The position numbers were made by a program, and so were the translations under genes. The notes under the pieces were generated by a model, which was not told the origin of the DNA, did no database searches, and was given only the letters and a program-made list of their open reading frames with translations. Shown here one piece after another: positions 18,084 through 27,910 of a stretch of 64,000 nt of DNA (position 1 is its first letter; every line of letters starts with the position of its first letter). The stretch lies in assembly GCF_030403745.1 (NCBI RefSeq), contig NZ_JAQMWP010000008.1:372001-436000 (forward strand). The letters run 5' to 3'. The DNA comes from Streptomyces sp. S.PB5. Its GTDB lineage: Bacteria > Actinomycetota > Actinomycetes > Streptomycetales > Streptomycetaceae.

Positions 18084-18118
18084 ACGACATACGACATGCA
18101 ACATGCGTCATGCGACAC
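18084..18118. repeat. 7-bp tandem repeats upstream of second sensor kinase
   Basis: Five heptads run head to tail: ACGACAT, ACGACAT, GCAACAT, GCGTCAT, GCGACAC. They lie 50-84 bp before the second kinase start, in the promoter or leader of that gene. Confidence 0.7.
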
Positions 18119-18167
18119 GGATGCGCGTACGCCACCGCAGGCTCGCGACGAGAGAAGGACGACGCCG

Positions 18168-19532
18168 ATGGCCACGGACTACGGACAGAGCTACGGGTTC
18201 CTCGACGAGATCGACGAGATCGACGAGGGGACGCGGCGGCGCCGGCTGCCGACGGGGCTGCGGGCGCCGTTCGAGGGGCGGACCTGGCGGGAGTTCGGGT
18301 ATGTGCTGCTGGGCCTGCCGATCAGCATCCTGCTGTTCACGTACGCCGTGACGATGGTGTCGATCGGGGCCGGGCTGCTGGTGACGTTCCTCGGGATTCC
18401 GGTGCTTGCGGCGGGGCTGGCCGGGTGCCGCGGGTTCGGGGCGCTGGAGCGGATGCGGGCGCGGGGGCTGCTCGGCCTCGAGGTCGCCGATCCTGAACCG
18501 CTCCGGATGCGCGGGAACGGATTCCTCGCCTGGATAGGTGCCGTGCTCAAGAGCGGCACCTCCTGGCGGACGCTGCTGTACTCGGTGATCCATCTGCCCT
18601 GGGCGGTGTTCTCGTTCGTCGTCGCCGTGAACTTCTGGGCGTTCGGATGGGCGCTGCTGACGTATCCGCTGTGGTTCTGGCTCTTCCCGGTGTACGGCGG
18701 GCAGGACGGGCTTCAGCTGTACGGCGACGAGACCCACCACATCTATCTCGACAACCCCTTCGAGATCGGGGTGACCGCGCTGGTGGGGCTGCTGTTCACG
18801 CTGGCCACGCCGTGGATCGTGCGGGCGCTGACGATGGTGGACCGGGTGATGGTGCACGGGCTGCTCGGCCCGTCCCGGCTGGCCACGCGGGTGGTGGAGC
18901 TGGAGTCCGACCGCGGGGTCGTGGTCGATACGGCGGCTGCGGACCTGCGGCGGATCGAGCGGGATCTGCATGACGGGGCGCAGGCTCGGCTGGTCGCGCT
19001 GGCCATGGATCTGGGGCTGGCGAAGGAGAAGCTCGTCGAGGACCCGGAGGCCGCGGCCCGGATGGTCGACGAGGCGCACGGCGAGGTGAAGACGGCGCTT
19101 CAGGAGCTGCGGGATCTGGCTCGGGGGATCCATCCGGCGGTGCTCACGGACCGGGGGCTGGACGCGGCGTTGTCGGCGGTGGCGTCCCGGTGCACCGTGC
19201 CGGTGCAGGTGGAGGTGGAGCTGGCGGAGCGGCCGGCGCCGGCGATCGAGGGGATCGCGTACTTCACCGTCTCCGAGCTGTTGCAGAACATCAGCAAGCA
19301 TTCGCGGGCGACCTGGGCGGCGGTGGATGTGTGGCGGGTGGAGAACCGGCTGATGCTGCAGGTCGTGGACAACGGGGTCGGGGGCGCCGACACGGCTGCG
19401 GGGTCCGGGCTGGCCGGGCTGGCGGAGCGGCTGGATGCGGTGGACGGGATTCTGGTGGTGGATTCGCCGGTCGGGGGACCTACCCGGGTTACCGCGGAGT
19501 TGCCTTGGCGGGCGGAGCGGGCGTTGGGGTGA
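18168..19532 (+). CDS. Sensor histidine kinase, paralogue of the preceding gene
   Basis: A 454-residue kinase. An acidic N-terminus contains the repeat DEIDEIDEG. The sensor region has paired membrane spans near residues 47-85, 141-175 and 200-222; between the second and third pair lies a 30-residue polar loop (GGQDGLQLYGDETHHIY) missing from the first kinase. His268 in RRIERDLHDGAQARLVALAM is the phospho-acceptor, and the ATP-binding part (ELLQNISKHSRATWAAVDVW) is nearly identical to the upstream kinase. The ATG at 18168 is preceded by AGAAGGAC. Very likely a tandem duplication with sensor divergence; both may act on the single downstream response regulator. Confidence 0.9.
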   Translation: MATDYGQSYGFLDEIDEIDEGTRRRRLPTGLRAPFEGRTWREFGYVLLGLPISILLFTYAVTMVSIGAGLLVTFLGIPVLAAGLAGCRGFGALERMRARGLLGLEVADPEPLRMRGNGFLAWIGAVLKSGTSWRTLLYSVIHLPWAVFSFVVAVNFWAFGWALLTYPLWFWLFPVYGGQDGLQLYGDETHHIYLDNPFEIGVTALVGLLFTLATPWIVRALTMVDRVMVHGLLGPSRLATRVVELESDRGVVVDTAAADLRRIERDLHDGAQARLVALAMDLGLAKEKLVEDPEAAARMVDEAHGEVKTALQELRDLARGIHPAVLTDRGLDAALSAVASRCTVPVQVEVELAERPAPAIEGIAYFTVSELLQNISKHSRATWAAVDVWRVENRLMLQVVDNGVGGADTAAGSGLAGLAERLDAVDGILVVDSPVGGPTRVTAELPWRAERALG

Positions 19533-19593
19533 CGGCTCTCCGGGGGGCGGGGCCTGGGGGAGAGACCGGGGTGGCGGGGGCGCCAGTGTGGCG

Positions 19594-19624
19594 GGGCGGC
19601 GGGGCCTTTTCGCCCCCGCCGCCC
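19594..19624 (+). terminator. GC-rich hairpin downstream of the sensor kinase pair
   Basis: GGGCGGCGGGG (19594-19604) pairs with CCCCGCCGCCC (19614-19624) around the loop CCTTTTCGC, 62 bp after the kinase stop. Confidence 0.65.
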
Positions 19625-19720
19625 TTACCCGTTCCCGTCCCCAGGGGCGCCGCCCCTTCGACCCCGACACCCCCTCGGGGGCTCCGCCCCCCCTCCCCCG
19701 ACCCCCGATCGGCCCCGAAA

Positions 19721-19752
19721 GGGCCTCGTCCTCAAACGCCGGACGGGCTGAG
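19721..19752. repeat. Dispersed intergenic repeat common in Streptomyces
   Basis: The stretch around CTCAAACGCCGGACGGGCTG resembles a short motif found between many genes in Streptomyces genomes. This rests on recall and only one copy is in the window. Its role is unknown. Confidence 0.45.
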
Positions 19753-19777
19753 ATTGCCTGGACCGGCGTTCAGTGAT

Positions 19778-19831
19778 GCAGCGATCGCCGCGGATGCAGT
19801 GGTCGCCACGGATGCAGTGGTCGCCGCCTTG
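19778..19831. repeat. 18-bp tandem repeat, three units
   Basis: GCAGCGATCGCCGCGGAT, GCAGTGGTCGCCACGGAT and GCAGTGGTCGCCGCCTTG follow without spacer. They lie in the 486-bp gap before the response regulator gene, which otherwise contains only the hairpin and dispersed repeat listed here. Confidence 0.8.
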
Positions 19832-20018
19832 CACACCCGGTCGCCTCCACCCCTTCTGGCGCCGGACGCCGCCCTGCCGTGCATGTGCTCCCGTTGATTC
19901 CCACTGATTCCCGTTGCCCCGGCGCAGCCGGATGCGAATGCTGGAATGCTGGACTCTGCCCGCCGGGGAGGCGGGCGCGGAGTCGGGGCGTGGGGGGCCG
20001 AGGATCGTGGAGGACAGG

Positions 20019-20678
20019 GTGCGGGTGGTCATCGCCGAGGATTCGGTTCTGCTCAGGGAAGGGCTGACCCGGCTGCTGACCGACCGCGGGCACGACGTCG
20101 TCGCGGGGGTGGGTGACGGGGAGGCGCTGGTCAAGACCATCACCGAGCTGGATGCGCAGGGGGAGCTGCCGGACGTCGTCGTCGCGGATGTGCGGATGCC
20201 GCCCACCCATACCGACGAAGGGGTGCGGGCCGCCGTACAGCTGCGGAAGGCGCATCCGGGACTCGGGGTGCTCGTGCTGTCGCAGTACGTCGAGGAGCGG
20301 TATGCCACCGAACTGCTCGCCGGGTCCAGTCGCGGGGTCGGCTATCTGCTCAAGGACCGGGTAGCCGAGGTGCGTGAGTTCGTGGATGCCGTGGTGCGGG
20401 TCGCCGAGGGGGGTACGGCGCTGGACCCGGAGGTCGTCGCGCAGCTGCTCGGGCGCAGCCGCAAGCAGGACGTGCTCGCGGGACTCACCCCGCGGGAGCG
20501 GGAGGTCCTGGGGCTGATGGCCGAGGGGCGTACGAACTCGGCGATCGCGCGGCAGCTGGTGGTCAGTGACGGTGCCGTCGAGAAGCACGTCAGCAACATC
20601 TTTCTGAAGCTGGGACTGTCCCCGAGTGACGGGGATCACCGTCGCGTTCTCGCGGTCCTCACCTATCTGAACTCCTGA
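20019..20678 (+). CDS. NarL/LuxR family response regulator
   Basis: A 219-residue DNA-binding response regulator. The receiver domain has VVIAEDS at the start with the acidic pocket, phospho-acceptor Asp in VVVADVRMPP and the switch Lys in GYLLKDR. The C-terminal LuxR-type helix-turn-helix is LTPREREVLGLMAEG...NSAIARQLVVSDGAVEKHVSNIFLKLGL. The GTG at 20019 is preceded by GGAGG at five bases, so it is preferred to the GTG four codons upstream at 20007. Downstream of two kinases on the same strand but 486 bp away, so it may have its own promoter. It probably receives phosphate from one or both kinases; nuoA2 and korA are plausible target promoters by position only. Confidence 0.92.
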   Translation: MRVVIAEDSVLLREGLTRLLTDRGHDVVAGVGDGEALVKTITELDAQGELPDVVVADVRMPPTHTDEGVRAAVQLRKAHPGLGVLVLSQYVEERYATELLAGSSRGVGYLLKDRVAEVREFVDAVVRVAEGGTALDPEVVAQLLGRSRKQDVLAGLTPREREVLGLMAEGRTNSAIARQLVVSDGAVEKHVSNIFLKLGLSPSDGDHRRVLAVLTYLNS

Positions 20679-20704
20679 CGTCCTGCCGCCGTGTCAGCCA
20701 TCGG

Positions 20705-20730
20705 GAGTCGGCCGTCCGGGTGACCGACTC
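20705..20730 (+). terminator. Hairpin after response regulator gene
   Basis: GAGTCGG (20705-20711) pairs with CCGACTC (20724-20730), 26 bp past the stop codon. Short stem and no T-run, so only moderately supported. Confidence 0.5.
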
Positions 20731-20980
20731 GACGAGCGGGACCCGAGTGCCACGAGAGATCAACGATCGAACCTAGAACCGAACGCCAGCGGGGAGCGTC
20801 TTGTAGGGAAGCGCCGGGGGGCGAGTAAATCATGACAAGTCAGGGCGGCGGGCCGTCTCAAAATGGTGTCCATCATGCGATTGGCCCCAGGAAGGCGACC
20901 CTTACGGACGTAGGGTTGATCCTGGGCGGGCCTGCGGGAAGGCTCGTCCCGGACAGCCGCCTCGAGGGAGGTCCAGTTCA
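20731..20980. promoter_or_regulatory. Leader/promoter region of korAB
   Basis: About 250 bases of non-coding DNA before korA. It is less GC-biased than its surroundings around 20820-20880 (GTAAATCATGACAAG and TCAAAATGG), which suggests the promoter lies there. No operator was recognised with confidence. Confidence 0.4.
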
Positions 20981-22901
<1,921 letters not shown>

Positions 22902-22909
<8 letters not shown>

Positions 22910-23981
22910 GACGTCCACGGAAGGCACGGGCACGATCGAGGCGCTTTCCCTCGTTCCCAAGGCCGAGGGCCGACAGTCCATGAAGGACTTCAAGTCGGAT
23001 CAGGAGGTGCGCTGGTGCCCGGGGTGCGGTGACTACGCGATCCTGGCGGCGGTGCAGGGCTTCATGCCGGAACTGGGCCTGGCCAAGGAGAACATCGTCT
23101 TCGTCTCGGGCATCGGCTGCTCGTCGCGGTTCCCGTACTACATGAACACGTACGGCATGCACTCGATCCACGGCCGCGCGCCCGCGATCGCGACCGGACT
23201 GGCCACCTCCCGGCGGGACTTGAGCGTGTGGGTGGTGACGGGGGACGGCGACGCGCTGTCGATCGGCGGCAATCATCTGATCCACGCCCTGCGCCGCAAC
23301 GTGAACTTGAAGATCCTGCTGTTCAACAACCGGATCTACGGCCTGACGAAGGGTCAGTACTCCCCGACGTCGGAAGTCGGCAAGATCACGAAGTCGACGC
23401 CGATGGGTTCGCTGGACGCCCCGTTCAACCCGGTGTCGCTGGCGATCGGTGCGGAGGCTTCCTTCGTGGCGCGGACGGTGGACTCCGACCGCAAGCACCT
23501 GACGGAGGTGCTGCGTCAGGCGGCCGCCCACCCGGGCACCGCGCTGGTGGAGATCTACCAGAACTGCAACATCTTCAACGACGGCGCCTTCGAGGTACTC
23601 AAGGACAAGCAGCAGGCCGAGGAGGCGGTGATCCGCCTGGAGCACGGCCAGCCCATCCGCTTCGGGGCGGACGGTTCGCGCGGCGTGGTCCGCGACATCG
23701 TCACCGGTGACCTCAAGGTGGTCGACGTGACGGACGAGAACGCGTCTCAGATCCTGGTCCACGACGCCCACTCGGCCTCTCCGACGACCGCCTTCGCGCT
23801 GTCGCGCCTCGCCGACCCTGACACCCTCCACCACACGCCGATCGGGGTGTTCCGGTCGGTGGACCGGCCGGTCTATGACACGCAGATGGCTGATCAGCTG
23901 GATGCGGCTATCGAGCAGAACGGCAAGGGGGATTTGGCCGCGCTGTTGGCTGGGGGCGACACCTGGACGGTTGTGGGCTGA
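22902..23981 (+). CDS. korB: 2-oxoacid:ferredoxin oxidoreductase, beta (TPP/4Fe-4S) subunit
   Basis: A 359-residue partner of korA. The thiamine-diphosphate motif GDGDALSIGGNH spans 114-125 and continues to the NN of LLFNNRIYGLTKGQYSPTS. Four cysteines suited to one [4Fe-4S] cluster are present: Cys39 and Cys42 (RWCPGCGDY), Cys73 (GIGCSSRFP) and Cys222 (YQNCNIF). The ATG overlaps the korA end, so the two are translationally coupled. No ferredoxin gene is next to the pair; the electron acceptor is therefore encoded elsewhere. A strong terminator follows. Confidence 0.95.
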
Positions 23982-24000
23982 CAGGAGAGAAGTACACGTG

Positions 24001-24029
24001 GGGCCCGGATGCGTTCGCCATCCGGGCCC
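24001..24029. terminator. Bidirectional terminator after korB
   Basis: Perfect 11-bp stem GGGCCCGGATG (24001-24011) with its complement (24019-24029), loop CGTTCGC. It lies 20 bp past korB and just beyond the end of the convergent small gene. Confidence 0.85.
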
Positions 24030-24035
24030 TCGGCG

Positions 24036-24293
24036 TCAAGCGTCGGGAATGTCCCGCTTAGCACGCAAAAGCGTATCTCGGGTGATCACGACAATGCGCT
24101 CATAGTCGGCACGAGCGGCATCTGCCGGAAGCAGCGCGTCCAGTTCCTCGGTGCGATCGGTACCGATGACCGCGAAGCTCCCGTCACTCAGCTCGAAGAG
24201 GTCGGGACAGGTCTCGCCTGTCATTGACCCTCGCAGGCGGGGCGAGTCGCCAATACGGCGGAGGACACTGACGGCAGGGAGTTCGCTGTGCAC
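24036..24293 (-). CDS. Small conserved hypothetical protein
   Basis: An 85-residue cytoplasmic protein with no recognised domain. The GTG start at 24293 is preceded by AAAAGGG at seven bases; the frame stays open further up but without a better ribosome site. The sequence (SVLRRIGDSPRLRGSMTG...CPDLFELSDGSFAVIGTD...LDALLPADAARADYERIVVI) looks like a compact, folded alpha/beta protein. I recall very similar Streptomyces proteins next to helix-turn-helix regulators, but no such regulator is next to it here. Function unknown. Confidence 0.75.
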   Translation of the reverse strand: MHSELPAVSVLRRIGDSPRLRGSMTGETCPDLFELSDGSFAVIGTDRTEELDALLPADAARADYERIVVITRDTLLRAKRDIPDA

Positions 24294-24325
24294 GCGGAGC
24301 CCTTTTCTATGGCCACATAAATGAA

Positions 24326-24354
24326 GTCCGGTCCCAGGAGCCACGGAACCGGAC
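24326..24354. terminator. Imperfect hairpin between two minus-strand genes
   Basis: GTCCGGT (24326-24332) pairs with ACCGGAC (24348-24354), extended by two more pairs after one mismatch. It lies downstream of the DUF6082 gene and just upstream of the small hypothetical gene, so it may separate their transcripts. Confidence 0.45.
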
Positions 24355-24504
24355 ACGATGACATCGGGCCCAACTATTTATCACTGCCCGTCAGGACGGG
24401 AATGACTTCCCAATCCACTCTGCAAGGTGATTTATCTCACACGTTGGAAGTAACTGGCCACACGGCCGTACACGCCCACGGCAGGACGAGATGATGACGC
24501 TCCG

Positions 24505-25062
24505 TCAGGCGCCCGGCTCCTCGCCAGGGCCCACGACCCACCACTCGTCCGGACCATCGGCGAGTTCCTCGACAATGATGTTGACCGCTTCCCCCACCCT
24601 GGCCTCCATCGAGTGGCGGGGCAGGCTGCGGCGATGTTCGCGAGTTGTCTCCCAGTACTCGGCGAAGATCGGATTGCGGGCCAATACTCTAAGATGCCCG
24701 ATAAGTTCCTCCCAGCCGTAGGCGCCGATGCGATGGCCGAGCAGGATCGCGCTGTACTCGCGGTTGACGAACAGCGCCTGGCGCCGCTTTCGGTCGGAAA
24801 GTTCCTGAAGGGTGCTCATGGCCTCCGTCAGCGCGGGATCCGACATCGCCCGGTCCACCTGCTCCGCCGCGATGCGGTGCAGTTGGAGCAGGTTCGCGTT
24901 TCTGATCTCCTCGGTGAGGAAGGTGAGTTGACGCAGCACGTCCAACAGCAGCTCTTCGTGACGCTGACGCCGTAATGGGCGCGGAAACGGCCTGCGCACA
25001 CGGCCGGTCTTCAACCGTGCCGCAGAATCGATCCTGCGCTCATCCGGATTCTGTGTGGCCAA
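24505..25062 (-). CDS. DUF6082-like protein
   Basis: A 185-residue protein, mostly helical, starting at TTG 25062, with a GGGGG run just upstream. The region RRQRHEELLLDVLRQ...RRQALFVNREYSAILLGHRIGAYGWEELIGHLRVLARNPIFAEYWETTREHRRSL resembles the Streptomyces family DUF6082 as I recall it. Function is unknown. The C-terminus is acidic with a conserved tryptophan pair (DEWWVV). The frame extends upstream to 25332, but that part is Arg/Pro-rich and does not look like protein. Alternative starts within the gene cannot be excluded. Confidence 0.7.
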   Translation of the reverse strand: MATQNPDERRIDSAARLKTGRVRRPFPRPLRRQRHEELLLDVLRQLTFLTEEIRNANLLQLHRIAAEQVDRAMSDPALTEAMSTLQELSDRKRRQALFVNREYSAILLGHRIGAYGWEELIGHLRVLARNPIFAEYWETTREHRRSLPRHSMEARVGEAVNIIVEELADGPDEWWVVGPGEEPGA

Positions 25063-25297
25063 TGCGAACCCCCGAGTCAGGCGTCCGGCTGCCGGTCGAC
25101 GATCTCGCGGACGGTTCGAGGACCGGCGTGCGGGTGGGCACAGCGCCCGCCCCCAGCATGCCGGGCGACTCAAGTCGGCAAGGGAGGCGGAAAGGGGGCG
25201 CATGGGTGGACGAACCTCTGACGTCAGCCAACGCCCTGACATGTATGTGCCCACCGCGCGCCGTCCGCATTCGTCCAGAGTGCTCGGCGCATCTGCA

Positions 25298-25801
25298 TCA
25301 TCCCTGCTCAGAGCCCGCTTTCCGCGCGTCATACACCTCCCGCGCCTCCAGCACCGCCCCCATCCGCTCCTCCGTCCACAACGCCAGCCCCCGCACCTGC
25401 TCCGCCGCCTCCCGCCCCAGATCGGTGAGGGAGTAATCCACCCGCGGCGGAATCACCGGCTTGGCATCCCGGTGCACCAGTCCGTCCCGCTCCAGCGTCT
25501 GGAGTGTCTGGGCCAGCATCTTCTCGCTCACCTCCCGCCCGAATCCCCCGATCGCGCGGCGGAGTTCACTGAAGCGGTACGGGCGGTCCAGGAGTTCGAT
25601 GAGGACCAGGACACCCCAGCGGCTGGTGACGTGTTCCAGGACCAGACGGTAGGGGCACATCACCTCACCGGCCGCCGATGCCGTAGCAGCAGCCGCAGCC
25701 GCAGCCCGGGCCGCAAGCGCAGCGCCAGTCCCAACCGTCACCACAGCCCCAGCCGCAGTCTCAGATGCCGTCCCCGTCTCCGTACCCTCACTTACTGCCA
25801 T
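25298..25801 (-). CDS. HxlR family transcriptional regulator
   Basis: A 167-residue winged-helix regulator. Residues 1-46 are an Ala/Thr/Gly-rich leader with a run of alanines. The HxlR domain begins at MCPYRLVLEHVTSRWGVLVL and continues through FSELRRAIGGFGREVSEKMLAQTLQTLERDGLV and PPRVDYSLTDLG. Several HxlR proteins sense quinones or electrophiles through the N-terminal Cys, which is present here in MCPY. It is divergent from an NmrA-type quinone oxidoreductase-like gene with an inverted repeat between them, so it is probably a repressor of that gene. An internal ATG before CPYRL would give a shorter, more typical protein. Confidence 0.9.
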   Translation of the reverse strand: MAVSEGTETGTASETAAGAVVTVGTGAALAARAAAAAAATASAAGEVMCPYRLVLEHVTSRWGVLVLIELLDRPYRFSELRRAIGGFGREVSEKMLAQTLQTLERDGLVHRDAKPVIPPRVDYSLTDLGREAAEQVRGLALWTEERMGAVLEAREVYDARKAGSEQG

Positions 25802-25804
25802 ACC

Positions 25805-25829
25805 AGTACCTTACTTCAAAGTGGGTACT
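25805..25829. promoter_or_regulatory. Inverted repeat, candidate HxlR operator
   Basis: AGTACCTTACTT (25805-25816) and AAGTGGGTACT (25819-25829) form an imperfect dyad centred four bases from the HxlR start and 76 bp before the divergent gene. Its placement suits an autoregulated repressor controlling both genes. Confidence 0.6.
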
Positions 25830-25892
25830 TTCGAAGAGTTAGCGCTTCCCCTATGGTTAGTGCATACGCACCCCACAAGGAGATCGCACATC

Positions 25893-26747
25893 ATGAGCAT
25901 CGTCGTCACCGGAGCCACCGGACACCTGGGCCGCCACGTCGTCGAGCAGTTGCTGGAGAAGGTGCCGGCCGAGCAGGTCACGGCCGTGGTCCGCAGTGCG
26001 GAGAAGGGTGCCGATTTTGCGGCGAAGGGCGTGAAACTCGCTGTCGCCGACTACAACACCCCCGAGAGCTTCGACAGCGTCTTCGCCGCCGGCGACAAGG
26101 TGCTGCTGATCTCCGGCAACGAGTTCGACAAGGGCCGCGTGGGCCAGCACAAGGTCGTCATCGAGGCCGCCAAGGCCGCCGGTGTCGCCCTGTTCGCCTA
26201 CACCAGCGGCCCGGGCACCCTGACGGCCGCGCTCGCCGACGACCACCGCGGTACCGAGGAGGCGCTGCTCGCCTCCGGTCTGCCGTACACCCTGCTGCGC
26301 AACGGCTGGTACCACGAGAACTACACCGAGAACCTCGCCCCCGTCCTGCAGTACGGCGCCGTCACCCAGGCCGCCGGTGAGGGCCGGGTCTCCTCCGCCT
26401 CGCGCGCCGACTACGCGGCCGCCGCCGTCGCCGTACTGACCGGCGAGGGTCACGAGAACCAGACGTACGAGCTCGGCGGCGACGAGGCGTGGAGCTTCGC
26501 GGAGTACGCGGCGCAGCTCAGCGAGCAGACCGGCAAGGAGATCGTCTACAACTCGGTCTCGGTCGAGGAGTACACCGGCATCCTGGTCGGCGCCGGGCTG
26601 CCCGCGCCGATGGCCGCCGTCTTCGCGGGCGTCGACGCCTCGATAGCCGAGGGTCAGCTGGTCGTCACCTCCGGCGACCTTGCCCGGCTGGCCGGCCGGC
26701 CGACGACCCCGCTGTCCGAGGCGATCACGGCCGCACTCAAGGGCTGA
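25893..26747 (+). CDS. NmrA/QorB-type SDR family NAD(P)H oxidoreductase
   Basis: A 284-residue atypical short-chain dehydrogenase. The nucleotide-binding motif VTGATGHLGRHV is at the N-terminus. Later segments (LISGNEFDKGRVGQHKVVIEAAKAAGV, YTSGPG, LRNGWYHENYTEN) match the QorB/YtfG quinone reductase group, which reduces quinones with NADPH. ATG at 25893 after AAGGAGATCGCAC. It is controlled presumably by the divergent HxlR regulator and followed by a very strong terminator. Whether the substrate is a quinone is inferred from family. Confidence 0.9.
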   Translation: MSIVVTGATGHLGRHVVEQLLEKVPAEQVTAVVRSAEKGADFAAKGVKLAVADYNTPESFDSVFAAGDKVLLISGNEFDKGRVGQHKVVIEAAKAAGVALFAYTSGPGTLTAALADDHRGTEEALLASGLPYTLLRNGWYHENYTENLAPVLQYGAVTQAAGEGRVSSASRADYAAAAVAVLTGEGHENQTYELGGDEAWSFAEYAAQLSEQTGKEIVYNSVSVEEYTGILVGAGLPAPMAAVFAGVDASIAEGQLVVTSGDLARLAGRPTTPLSEAITAALKG

Positions 26748-26776
26748 CACTCCCCCCTGAGGCCTTTGGGTGCCCC

Positions 26777-26828
26777 AGCCCCCGGCTGTCATGACCGTAT
26801 GGCGATACGGGCATGACAGCCGGGGGCT
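26777..26828 (+). terminator. Long hairpin terminator after the QorB-like gene
   Basis: A perfect 17-bp stem (26777-26793 with 26812-26828, AGCCCCCGGCTGTCATG on the left). A further 6-bp stem lies inside it (26795-26800 with 26805-26810) with loop GGCG. It ends 47 bp before the next start. Confidence 0.85.
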
Positions 26829-26875
26829 CTCGGCGCTACCTTCGTGCGGGCACCATGACGCGCGAAGGAGGGCCC

Positions 26876-27910
26876 GTGAGCGGGAAGCCGAGGGGCGAGC
26901 GGCACATAGGACTGCTGAACGGGTTCGCCGCGTATGGGATGTGGGGGCTGTTCCCCCTGTACTTCCCGTTGCTCAAGCCCGCCGGGCCCGGCGAGGTGCT
27001 CGCGCATCGGATGGCCTGGTCCTTCGTCGTCGTGGCGCTCGCGCTGGTCGTCCTGCGGCGGTGGCGGTGGGCCGGGGAGCTGCTGCGGCAGCCACGGCGG
27101 CTGGCGCTCGTGACGGTCGCCGCGACCGTGATCGCCGTCAACTGGGGCGTCTACATCTGGGCCGTGAACAACGACCGGGTCGTCGAGGCCTCGCTCGGTT
27201 ACTTCATCAACCCCCTGGTCACCATCGCGATGGGCGTGCTGCTGCTGAAGGAGCGGCTGCGGCCCGTGCAGTGGGCGGCCGTCGGCGTGGGGGCGGGGGC
27301 CGTGGTCGTGCTGGCCGTCGGGTACGGGCGACCGCCCTGGATCTCGCTCATCCTCGCCTTCTCCTTCGCCACCTACGGGCTGGTGAAGAAGAAGGTCAAC
27401 CTCGGCGGGCTGGAGTCGCTGGCCGCCGAGACCGCCATCCAGTTCCTGCCCGCGCTCGGGTATCTGGCATGGCTCGGGTCCCAGGGCGACGCCACCTTCC
27501 TCACCGAGGGCGCCGGGCACACCGTCCTCCTCGCCGGGACCGGACTCGTCACCGCGCTGCCCCTCGTCTGCTTCGGGGCCGCCGCGATCCGCGTGCCGCT
27601 CTCCACCCTCGGTCTGCTGCAGTACCTCGCGCCGGTCTTCCAGTTCCTGCTCGGTGTCCTCTACTTCGGCGAGGCCATGCCGCCCGAGCGCTGGGCGGGC
27701 TTCGCGCTGGTCTGGCTGGCGCTGTCGCTGCTCACCTGGGACGCCCTGCGTACGGCACGCAGGGCCAGGATGGAGATCAGCAGGCCGGCCGCCACCATCG
27801 CGACGGGCACCACAAGCGCCGTTCGAAATGCGGAGAGCGTCTCCTCGGGACCCGTCGATCCGCTCGACGCCGATCCCGTCGCTGCCGATCCGGTCGACGC
27901 CAAGCCGTAG
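26876..27910 (+). CDS. rarD: EamA family transporter RarD
   Basis: A 344-residue ten-span transporter of the drug/metabolite superfamily. RarD features are HIGLLNGFAAYGMWGLFPLYF, EVLAHRMAWSF, NWGVYIWAVNNDRVVEASLGYFINPL and LQYLAPVFQFLLGVLYFGE. GTG start at 26876 with AAGGAGGG six bases before. After the last membrane span (about residue 295) an unusual tail of roughly 45 residues ends in DPLDADPVAADPVDAKP. That tail is read from DNA that also encodes, on the other strand, the last helix of the MFS exporter gene. Substrate unknown. Confidence 0.9.
   Translation: MSGKPRGERHIGLLNGFAAYGMWGLFPLYFPLLKPAGPGEVLAHRMAWSFVVVALALVVLRRWRWAGELLRQPRRLALVTVAATVIAVNWGVYIWAVNNDRVVEASLGYFINPLVTIAMGVLLLKERLRPVQWAAVGVGAGAVVVLAVGYGRPPWISLILAFSFATYGLVKKKVNLGGLESLAAETAIQFLPALGYLAWLGSQGDATFLTEGAGHTVLLAGTGLVTALPLVCFGAAAIRVPLSTLGLLQYLAPVFQFLLGVLYFGEAMPPERWAGFALVWLALSLLTWDALRTARRARMEISRPAATIATGTTSAVRNAESVSSGPVDPLDADPVAADPVDAKP

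Noticed and set aside
24387-24400. CCCGTCAGGACGGG as a terminator of the DUF6082 gene
   Set aside because: The stem is only five to six base pairs with a tiny loop and no T-run.
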